From CAZNNH01 sp964574335 (lineage in GTDB: Bacteria > Acidobacteriota > Vicinamibacteria > Fen-336), in NCBI GenBank assembly GCA_964574335.1, contig CAZNNH010000217.1, positions 1 through 9,374 on the forward strand: a stretch of DNA of 9,374 nt. The letters run 5' to 3'. A program made the translations under genes and the position numbers. Positions within the stretch are counted from its first letter, which is position 1, and each line of letters starts with the position of its first letter. The notes beneath the pieces are model-generated. The model saw only the letters and a program-made list of their open reading frames with translations, searched no databases and was not told the DNA's origin. Positions 1-5,781 of this stretch are shown piece after piece.

Positions 1-708
1 CTGCTCACGCACTCGCTGTTGGACTTCAACCTGCGCATTCCGTCGAATGCTCTGGTGTTCTGCTCGCTGCTTGGGCTGGCGTGCGCGGGGCGTGGAGAGA
101 GGCGAGACGAGGCGTTGGTACCGGAGGGACGAACACGGCGTTGGGTGAGGATGGGAACAGCAGTGGTCCTGGGCTTGCTGGCGGTGGCGGCGGGGTGGCG
201 GGCCTGGGGGGCCTGGGAGTTGGAGGGCGCACTCCGCGAGCCGTCGGCTGAGGCTCGCGTGGCTGAGCTCGATCAAACGCTCCGGTGGCATCCCTACCTG
301 GACCAGGCGTGGCGGGCCCGAGGACTGGCGTGGCGCGAGTGGGCTCGCTGGGACGGAGGGTATGAGTCGCAGAGGCTGCAGCGCGCCCAGCGCGACCTGG
401 GGCGGGCGCTTTCGCTGCGGCCGCAGTGGGGCGAGGTTTGGGCGGACCTCGGGTGGACGCGGTACCTCGCCGGGGATGTGGCGGGAGCGGAGCGGGCGCT
501 GGACCGGGCGAGGGAGTGGGATCCGACCCATCTGTCCATCGGCGCGGCTCGGGCCCAGTTCTTTGCGGCGACGGGCCGCGTGGAGGCGGCGGTCGCGGAG
601 GTGCGGCGGTTGAAGGGGATGAACCCGCAGTGGCCGCTGTCGGCGGCGCTGAGCCTGGCTCGGCGGTGGACGTCGGATCCGGTGTTGCTGGCTCGGGTGG
701 GGGAGTAG
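1..708 (+). CDS. O-antigen ligase/polymerase-like membrane protein with C-terminal TPR region (3' part only)
   Basis: The gene is open from the first base and ends at TAG 706-708, giving 235 visible C-terminal residues. The first residues read LLTHSLLDFNLRIPSNAL, which resembles the end of the last membrane segments of Wzy/WaaL-type O-antigen ligases and polymerases (the H-S-x-x-D-F-N-x-x-I-P-x-N pattern). Hydrophobic stretches lie at about residues 16-30 and 53-66. A soluble Ala/Arg/Trp-rich helical domain follows; residues about 141-174 fit the TPR consensus (W..LG......GD...A......A...DP), with a less clear repeat on either side. Family members join lipid-linked sugar units or transfer them to an acceptor on the periplasmic side of the inner membrane; TPR extensions occur in some. 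The neighbouring polysaccharide genes agree with this. Catalytic loops are outside the window, so ligase and polymerase cannot be told apart. It is separated from the next operon by 207 bases. Confidence 0.7.
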   Translation: MLTHSLLDFNLRIPSNALVFCSLLGLACAGRGERRDEALVPEGRTRRWVRMGTAVVLGLLAVAAGWRAWGAWELEGALREPSAEARVAELDQTLRWHPYLDQAWRARGLAWREWARWDGGYESQRLQRAQRDLGRALSLRPQWGEVWADLGWTRYLAGDVAGAERALDRAREWDPTHLSIGAARAQFFAATGRVEAAVAEVRRLKGMNPQWPLSAALSLARRWTSDPVLLARVGE

Positions 709-720
709 GGACCGTCCAAC

Positions 721-749
721 TTGCTGCGGCTCAGGAAGTTCTCTAGAAT
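721..749 (+). promoter_or_regulatory. Possible sigma70-type promoter (distal)
   Basis: TTGCTG at 721-726 and TAGAAT at 744-749 are separated by 17 bases. The -10 element matches TATAAT at 5 of 6 positions; the -35 element matches TTGACA at only 3 of 6. It lies about 170 bases upstream of the glycosyltransferase start, just after the stop of the upstream gene. It could be a secondary promoter or a chance match. Confidence 0.3.
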
Positions 750-843
750 GTACCGGGGCCGAGGGCCTATTTGCGCCGACCCGCAACTTCACGTGTTACT
801 TCAGGTCTAGGGGCTCAAGGCGCCGAGGAGTCGACGCTTTCCG

Positions 844-873
844 TTGACCAGAAACGATGTAGGGTGTTAGGCT
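844..873 (+). promoter_or_regulatory. Likely main promoter of the operon
   Basis: TTGACC at 844-849 (5 of 6 to the -35 consensus) is followed after 18 bases by TAGGCT at 868-873, preceded by TG one base upstream (an extended -10). The TTGAC-18-TAGGCT form is typical of housekeeping promoters in high-G+C bacteria. Transcription would start near 880, leaving a leader of about 35-45 bases before the glycosyltransferase start. A 9-base palindrome GGCTTAGCC (870-878) overlaps the -10 element and the expected start point and could be a small operator half or chance. Confidence 0.5.
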
Positions 874-915
874 TAGCCCGGCTTGGACCCCTCCACCAGC
901 CGTGCGCCAGGCCCC

Positions 916-2103
916 ATGAGGGGTATGTCTGCGCCAGGGCCGATTCGACTGCTGCGGCTGTTCTCGCGGCTGAACGTGGGTGGTCCGTCGATCCACGTGA
1001 TCCTGCTGGCCGCGGGTCTCCGCGAGCGGGGGTATGAGACGCGCCTCGTGGTGGGCCAGGAGTCTCCGCGCGAGGGCAATCTGCTCGAGCTCGCTGCCGA
1101 GAAGCACGTGGTGTGCGAGCGGCTCGCGGGACTAGGACGGGAGGTCCGGCCGCTCGCCGACCTGCTGACGTTGCTGCGGCTGGTGCGGGTCATCCGGAGC
1201 TACCGACCGCAGATTGTCCACACCCATGCGGCCAAGGCGGGCGTGGTGGGTCGGGTGGCAGCGCGGCTGTCGCGCGTGCCCATCGTCGTTCACACCTACC
1301 ACGGCCACAGCCTGCGCGGATACTTCGGCCCGACGAGGTCCGCGTTCTATCGGCGCCTCGAAGCCGGGCTGGCGCCCCTCACGGACGTGCTGGTGGCGGT
1401 CTCCGACTCGGTCAGGGACGACCTGGTCTCGCTGGGCGTGGCTCCGGCGGACCGCTTCCGCGTGGTGCCGCTGGGGCTGGAGCTGGAGCGATTCCGACAG
1501 CCGCTGCCCCGAGGCCGGCTGCGGGAGGAGGCGGGGATCCCGTCCGAGGCGCCCCTGGTGGGCGCGGTGGGTCGGCTGGTACCCATCAAGGACATCCCCA
1601 CCTTCCTGGAGGCCGCCCGGCAGGTTCGTGCCCGTCGACCCGATTGCCACTTCGCGATCGTCGGCGACGGCAGCGAGCGTGCCGCCCTCGAGTCGAAGAG
1701 CCGAGATCTGGGACTGGACGGGAGCGTGCGCTTCTTCGGCTGGCGGCGCGACCTCGAGGCGGTCTTCGGCGATCTGGACGTGGTGGTGAACTCCTCGCGC
1801 AACGAGGGCACGCCGGTATCGTTGATCGAGGCGCTGGCGGCGGGGCGGCCGGTGGTGGCCACCCGGGTGGGCGGCACGCCCGACCTGCTGCGAGACGGCG
1901 CCCATGGGTCGCTGGTACCGCCGGCCGATCCGCAGGCCCTGGCCACCGCGATCCTGCAGGCGCTCGAGGCACCGGCCGAAATGCCGGCGCGGGCGCGTCG
2001 GGGTCAGGCGCACGTCCTCGCCCAGCACGACATTGCCCGCCTCCTGGACGACATCGACGCGCTCTACCGCGAGCGGATGAGGGCGCGGTCGGTGGCGGTG
2101 TGA
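916..2103 (+). CDS. GT4-family glycosyltransferase (GT-B fold)
   Basis: Transfers a sugar from a nucleotide-sugar donor to the growing lipid-linked glycan at the cytoplasmic face of the inner membrane; donor and acceptor cannot be read from sequence. The N-terminal domain opens with LLRLFSRLNVGGPSIHV, the glycine-rich acceptor-side loop of GT4 enzymes, and carries HTYHGH at residues 126-131. The C-terminal domain has the phosphate-binding GRLVPIKD (R220, K225) and the family EX7E motif, E297 and E305 in NEGTPVSLIE. Length 395 residues is normal. The start is uncertain: ATG 916 and in-frame ATG 925 (392 aa) are both possible and neither has a well-spaced ribosome site (GAGGGG 918-923 sits only one base before 925). 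An in-frame TTG at 883 is too close to the proposed transcription start. It is the first gene of the operon and its stop overlaps the next start. Confidence 0.9.
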   Translation: MRGMSAPGPIRLLRLFSRLNVGGPSIHVILLAAGLRERGYETRLVVGQESPREGNLLELAAEKHVVCERLAGLGREVRPLADLLTLLRLVRVIRSYRPQIVHTHAAKAGVVGRVAARLSRVPIVVHTYHGHSLRGYFGPTRSAFYRRLEAGLAPLTDVLVAVSDSVRDDLVSLGVAPADRFRVVPLGLELERFRQPLPRGRLREEAGIPSEAPLVGAVGRLVPIKDIPTFLEAARQVRARRPDCHFAIVGDGSERAALESKSRDLGLDGSVRFFGWRRDLEAVFGDLDVVVNSSRNEGTPVSLIEALAAGRPVVATRVGGTPDLLRDGAHGSLVPPADPQALATAILQALEAPAEMPARARRGQAHVLAQHDIARLLDDIDALYRERMRARSVAV

Positions 2104-3212
2104 GCGTGGAGCGCGAGCTTCTCGTCAGCAGCGTGGTGCTGGCCGGGCTGGTGGTCTCGGCGAGCCTGGTGCCGCTGACCCGATGGTTGGCGCGGCGGCT
2201 GGGCGTGCTGGACGCACCGGGCGAACGCAAGATCCACGACACCCCGATGCCGCGACTGGGCGGCGTGGCCGTGTTCTTGTCGTTCACGGTTCTGGTCGCC
2301 CTCGGCTACTCGCTGATCCCCACCCTCGCCGACTCGACCTGGCTCCGGAGCCAGATCCCGGGCAGCCTGCGGATGTTGCGCGAGGCCTACCGGGTCGAGG
2401 GCAAGCTGACGGCGATGCTGATCGGGGCGGCGGTGGCCTTCGGTGTGGGCCTGCTCGACGACGTCCTGGGCCAACGCTTCCCCGTCTGGCTCAAGCTGGC
2501 CGGCCAGGTGGCGGCCGCGCTGATCCTGATCGCCGGCGGCGTGCGCGTCTCGTTCCTGCCCTTCGACTGGATGAACTTCGCCGTCACCCTCTTGTGGATC
2601 GTGGGCATCACCAACGCCTTCAATCTGCTGGACAACATGGACGGCCTCTCGACCGGCGTGGCGTTCGTGGCCTCGGGGGTCTTCCTGATCAACGCCTGGG
2701 CGCTGGGCGAGTTCTTCATCAGCCTGCTGCTGGCCGTCTTCATGGGCGCCCTCTTGGGCTTTCTCTTCTTCAATTTCCACCCGGCCTCGGTCTTCCTGGG
2801 CGACTGCGGCAGCCTCTTCATCGGCTTCGTGATGGCCTCGCTGACGCTGCTCGAGCGCTACGTCTCACACGCCTCCAGCTCGCTCTTCCCGATCCTGATG
2901 CCGGTGGTGGTGCTGGCGGTGCCGCTGCTGGACACCGCCACGGTGATCGTGATCCGGGTCCGTGAGCGACGTCCCATCTACGTGGGCGACAAGCGCCACC
3001 TCTCCCACCGGCTGGTGGCGCTGGGCTTCTCGATCCGCGCCGCCGTGCTGTTCATCTACCTGGCCACGTTCACGCTGGGTCTGGGGGCGGTCTCGCTGGC
3101 CGACGCCACCCTGCAGCAGAGTCTGCTGCTGTCGCTGCAGTCCGCCTGCTTCGTGGTCCTGCTCCTGGTGCTCCTGTTCCACGAGCGCCACCGGGAACGG
3201 GAGCCTGTGTGA
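2100..3212 (+). CDS. WecA/MraY-like undecaprenyl-phosphate sugar-1-phosphate transferase
   Basis: Polytopic inner-membrane enzyme of the polyprenyl-phosphate N-acetylhexosamine-1-phosphate transferase family. It should start glycan assembly by moving a sugar-1-phosphate (commonly GlcNAc-1-P) from a UDP-sugar to undecaprenyl phosphate. Family motifs occur in order: RKIHDTPMPRLGG near the N-terminus; LLDDVLGQ (D120, D121, metal/substrate site); NAFNLLDNMDGL (N172-L183); FLGDCGSLFIGF (D235); and KRHLSHRL (H300, H303), the cytoplasmic histidine loop. About ten hydrophobic segments separate them. The 370-residue length is close to that of E. coli WecA. GTG 2100 is chosen because it forms a GTGA overlap with the previous stop and leads straight into the first membrane segment; the frame is open further upstream, but that part is out-of-frame glycosyltransferase sequence. 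The residue after the GD pair is Cys236 where Ser, Thr or Ala is more usual. Sugar specificity is unknown. Confidence 0.92.
   Translation: MSVERELLVSSVVLAGLVVSASLVPLTRWLARRLGVLDAPGERKIHDTPMPRLGGVAVFLSFTVLVALGYSLIPTLADSTWLRSQIPGSLRMLREAYRVEGKLTAMLIGAAVAFGVGLLDDVLGQRFPVWLKLAGQVAAALILIAGGVRVSFLPFDWMNFAVTLLWIVGITNAFNLLDNMDGLSTGVAFVASGVFLINAWALGEFFISLLLAVFMGALLGFLFFNFHPASVFLGDCGSLFIGFVMASLTLLERYVSHASSSLFPILMPVVVLAVPLLDTATVIVIRVRERRPIYVGDKRHLSHRLVALGFSIRAAVLFIYLATFTLGLGAVSLADATLQQSLLLSLQSACFVVLLLVLLFHERHREREPV
3199..3203 (+). promoter_or_regulatory. Ribosome binding site deciding the GTG 3209 start
   Basis: GGGAG lies 5 bases before GTG 3209, inside the end of the phospho-sugar transferase gene. 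It supports the GTGA overlap as the real start of the first beta-barrel gene, whose N-terminus otherwise looks atypical. Confidence 0.5.
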
Positions 3213-4819
3213 GCGCGCTGGCCGCGCTGCTGCTGACGCTGGTGCCGCCGACCGCGCAGGTCCTCTCGGTGCGGTCCGAGCGCCTGGAGGCCCGCGCCTC
3301 CGTGCGGGTGCTGACCGTCTCCGACCTGCCTCCGCTGACGGTGCGTCGGCGGGGCGGTGAGGTCTTGCTGACGCTCGAGGCGGCGCTGCCGGAGGACCTG
3401 GCCGTGCCGCCTCCGGTGGCGCCGGTCGAGTCGATCCGGGTCTCGCGGGAGGATGCCGGTCTGACGTTCCACATCGGCGTCCCGGCCGGCCTGGGGCTCG
3501 AGCTGCGGCGGGAGCGGTCCTCGATCGTCTTGCTGTTCGGCGACCCCCCCGCCGAAGAGACGACCGCCGACGCAAGCCTCCGCCACCTCTACGCGCAGAT
3601 CTTCCCCGTCGGCTGGGGGGGCGAGGCGGGCGAGGAGCCGGCCGCGGGTCTCCCGGCCGCGGCGCCGAGCGCCGAGGAAGAGGAGAGCTGGCTGCTGGGC
3701 GCCTTCTCGGTGCGCCCGGGCCTCCTGGTGAGCTACATCAACGCCGACACCTCGCTGACCGACGCGCCCCAGCCGGTGCGCGACGACTACTTCCAGGTGC
3801 AGCCGCTCCTGGGTCTGGAGCTCTCGCCCTTCGAGAACAACTACCTGCGCTTCGGCTACGAGCCGCGCTTCCGTTTCGCCTCGGACTACTCCATCGTTCA
3901 GACCACCACCCACCTGTTCACTGCCGACGCCAACCTCCCGGTGGGCGCCTACACGCTGGCCCGCGGCACGTTCCGCCACGCCCGCGGCGTTCTGGAGACC
4001 ACCGAGGTGGATCCGGGCCGCGAGTACTTCTTCGGCCTGGGCCGGTTCCGGCACACCTCGTACGGCGTCGGCGTTCGCTTCAAGCGCGGGGCGCGCTTCG
4101 ATCTGGATGGATCGCTGACCTGGAACCAGGTGAAGACCGCCAGCCAGAGCTTCTTCGACTACGACTCCCGCCGATGGACGCTGGCGCTGGGCTACGAGCT
4201 GCACCCCAACTACCGGGCGGCCCTCGGCTACTCGTACCACGAGCTGCCGCAGCCCGCCGAACGCCCCCAGGCGGCCTTCACTTCGCACAGCGTCCACCTG
4301 ACGCTGGAGGGCGACATCCTGCCGCTGGTGACCGGCGATGTGATGGTGGGCTACCGCCAGCAGGACAACCCGAACGCGGGGCCGGGAGGCGAGCGCTACC
4401 GTGGGTTGGTCTTCGGCGCCAACCTGGCCAAGGACTTCTCGCCCTCGTCGCGGCTGACGCTGGGCTTCGTCCGCGTTCCCAACCCCTCCGCCTTCCAGCA
4501 GAACGGGTTCTATGTGACCACCTCCGGCCAAGCGGACCTGACCCTGCCGTTGCCGCTATACTTCTCCTTGCGGGGAGGCGTGGGCTATCAGCGCAACGCC
4601 TACCAGATCGACGTGGCTGAGCTGGGCGAGCCGAGACAGGACGACATCTTCGCGTGGTCCGTGGGCGTGGGCCGCGGGGTGACGCGCTGGGCCTTCCTGC
4701 GCGCCGACTACCGCCGCGAGCGCCGCCGCTCCAACCTCGGCGCCTACGACATCGACACCGACGGCTTCATCGTCCAGGTCGGCATCGGCCGCTTCGGCCC
4801 GGCGGGGGCGGCGCGGTGA
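3209..4819 (+). CDS. Outer-membrane beta-barrel with N-terminal AMIN-like periplasmic domain
   Basis: 536 residues. Residues 1-17 are a hydrophobic export signal (SALAALLLTLVPPTAQ) that lacks the usual basic residue. Residues about 18-113 are a strand-rich domain, RL.. EVLLTLEAALP ... ESIRVSREDAGLTFHIG ... SSIVLLFGDP, which resembles AMIN-type periplasmic glycan-binding domains (tentative). An acidic, Ala/Pro-rich linker at about 114-160 leads to a barrel from about 163 to 529 with alternating polar/hydrophobic strands rich in Tyr, Phe and Arg and short D/N/G turns, enough for roughly 16-18 strands. The last strand, GFIVQVGIGRF, looks like a BAM insertion signal and is followed by a 7-residue tail. 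It sits directly before and overlaps the OPX exporter gene, so a polysaccharide porin or secretion channel is the best guess. No close named family was recognised, and a structural or assembly role is possible. Confidence 0.8.
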   Translation: MSALAALLLTLVPPTAQVLSVRSERLEARASVRVLTVSDLPPLTVRRRGGEVLLTLEAALPEDLAVPPPVAPVESIRVSREDAGLTFHIGVPAGLGLELRRERSSIVLLFGDPPAEETTADASLRHLYAQIFPVGWGGEAGEEPAAGLPAAAPSAEEEESWLLGAFSVRPGLLVSYINADTSLTDAPQPVRDDYFQVQPLLGLELSPFENNYLRFGYEPRFRFASDYSIVQTTTHLFTADANLPVGAYTLARGTFRHARGVLETTEVDPGREYFFGLGRFRHTSYGVGVRFKRGARFDLDGSLTWNQVKTASQSFFDYDSRRWTLALGYELHPNYRAALGYSYHELPQPAERPQAAFTSHSVHLTLEGDILPLVTGDVMVGYRQQDNPNAGPGGERYRGLVFGANLAKDFSPSSRLTLGFVRVPNPSAFQQNGFYVTTSGQADLTLPLPLYFSLRGGVGYQRNAYQIDVAELGEPRQDDIFAWSVGVGRGVTRWAFLRADYRRERRRSNLGAYDIDTDGFIVQVGIGRFGPAGAAR

Positions 4820-5781
4820 GAGGGGTCCTGCTGCTCGCGCTGGCCCTCTCTCAGGCGCCCGAGGCCCCTGCCCCCGAGCCGACACCGACACCGCTGGCGG
4901 CCCCGGTCCCCGAGGCGACTCCTTCCCCGGCCCCCGAGGCCCCCGCCCCCGAGCCGACACCGACACCGACACCGACACCGCCGGCGGCCCCGGCCCCCGA
5001 GGCGACTCCTTCCCCGGCCCCCGAATACCAGGTGGGCGTCGGCGACGTGCTCGACGTGATCGTCTTCGACAACCCGGACCTGACCCGGGCCACCCCCGTC
5101 CAGACCAACGGCACCATCAGCCTCCCGCTGCTGGGCGACATCGAGGTGGCTGGTCTGACGGTCCCCGAGGTGGGGCGCCGGCTCACCGTGCTGCTCGAGC
5201 GTGACTACCTGGTCAACCCCCAGGTCGAGGTGAGGATCAAGGAGTACAACAGCCAGTTCGTCTTCCTGGTGGGCGAGGTGGCCCAGACCGGCCGCATCCC
5301 GCTCAAGGGGCGCACCCGGCTGATCGACCTGCTGGTGGAGGCGGGCGGCCTGACCCAGCGGGCCTCCGGCGAGATCCGGATCGCACGCGCCGACGGCACT
5401 TTCGACAACGGAGAGAAGTCGCTCAAGGTCAGGCTGGGCGGGCGCGGTCTCACCCCCGAGGAGCAGGCCGGCCTCGAGGTGGTGCTGCGCAACGGCGACA
5501 TCCTCACCGCTTCCCCCAAGTTCTACGTGACCGTGGAGGGCGAGGTGGTGCGGCCGGGGCGGATCATCCTCGAGCCCGGCCTCACCGCGTCGGCCGCGAT
5601 CTCGTCGGCCGGTGGCTTGACCCGCTTCGGCGGCAGCAAGATCAAGGTCCGTCGCTTCGACCCCCAGACCGGAGAGACGACGATCCTGGAGGTGAACCTC
5701 AAGGACGTGCGCGATGGCAAGGAGCCCGACCTCGAGCTGCAGGCCAACGACGTGGTCTCGGCCAGCCGGAAGGTCTTCTGA
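4816..5781 (+). CDS. OPX polysaccharide export protein (Wza-like, two SLBB-type domains)
   Basis: 321 residues from GTG 4816, which overlaps the previous stop as GTGA; the frame is open upstream but there it is barrel-gene sequence. Residues 1-14 (VRGVLLLALALSQA) form a very short export signal. There is no cysteine in the protein, so it is not a lipoprotein, unlike E. coli Wza. Residues 15-68 are a Pro/Ala/Glu/Thr linker made of two near-identical units. The polysaccharide export domain starts at EYQVGVGDVLDVIVF (70-84) with GTISLPLLGDIEVAGLT, then two SLBB-type domains at about 146-234 (FLVGEVAQTGRIPL) and 235-316 (VTVEGEVVRPGRI). The protein ends soon after NDVVSASRKVF with no C-terminal amphipathic helix, matching short OPX proteins that depend on a separate outer-membrane porin. 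It should form a periplasmic ring between the Wzc-like kinase encoded next and an outer-membrane barrel. Confidence 0.92.
   Translation: MRGVLLLALALSQAPEAPAPEPTPTPLAAPVPEATPSPAPEAPAPEPTPTPTPTPPAAPAPEATPSPAPEYQVGVGDVLDVIVFDNPDLTRATPVQTNGTISLPLLGDIEVAGLTVPEVGRRLTVLLERDYLVNPQVEVRIKEYNSQFVFLVGEVAQTGRIPLKGRTRLIDLLVEAGGLTQRASGEIRIARADGTFDNGEKSLKVRLGGRGLTPEEQAGLEVVLRNGDILTASPKFYVTVEGEVVRPGRIILEPGLTASAAISSAGGLTRFGGSKIKVRRFDPQTGETTILEVNLKDVRDGKEPDLELQANDVVSASRKVF
4858..5019 (+). repeat. Tandem duplication coding the Pro/Thr linker of the OPX protein
   Basis: Unit 1 is 4858-4932 (75 bases, 25 codons) and unit 2 is 4933-5019 (87 bases, 29 codons). Aligned, they differ by three C/T substitutions plus a 12-base insertion, which is two extra GACACC hexamers. 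The units code PEAPAPEPTPTP..AAP.PEATPSPA. Both use ACA, ACT and CCT codons that are scarce in neighbouring genes, which fits a recent in-frame duplication. Confidence 0.95.
4956..4979 (+). repeat. (GACACC)4 hexamer microsatellite
   Basis: Four perfect copies of GACACC occur here, against two copies at 4881-4892 in the first linker unit. Each copy adds one Thr-Pro pair without changing frame, so slippage would only alter linker length. Confidence 0.9.
5768..5773 (+). promoter_or_regulatory. Ribosome binding site of the BY-kinase gene
   Basis: GGAAGG lies 7 bases upstream of ATG 5781 and within the last codons of the OPX gene. It fixes the kinase start at the TGATG junction. Confidence 0.55.

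Larger units (their letters stand above)
709..915 (+). other. Intergenic spacer upstream of the polysaccharide operon
   Basis: This is the only sizeable non-coding gap inside the window and it is visibly richer in A+T than its flanks. It holds two promoter-like pairs (721-749 and 844-873, listed separately) and a short 5-bp hairpin (TTGCG 771-775 with CGCAA 782-786). No convincing terminator with a T-run is seen for the upstream gene. Short reading frames across it have no recognisable content. Confidence 0.6.

Noticed and set aside
771..786. Small hairpin TTGCG/CGCAA as a terminator for the upstream gene
   Set aside because: The stem is only 5 bp with no T-run, and the hairpin lies more than 60 bases after the stop; noted only within the spacer entry.
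1113..2099. Upstream extension of the phospho-sugar transferase frame
   Set aside because: It overlaps the glycosyltransferase out of frame and gives low-complexity Gly/Ala/Arg sequence. The first membrane segment starts right after GTG 2100.
3056..4531. Minus-strand open frame of 491 codons opposite the first barrel gene
   Set aside because: Same antisense effect: composition is Arg/Gln/Val/Gly-rich without domain signals, while the + strand shows clear barrel strands and GTGA junctions.
4654..4815. Upstream extension of the OPX frame
   Set aside because: It is Arg/Pro-rich out-of-frame sequence of the barrel gene; a signal-like stretch begins only at GTG 4816.
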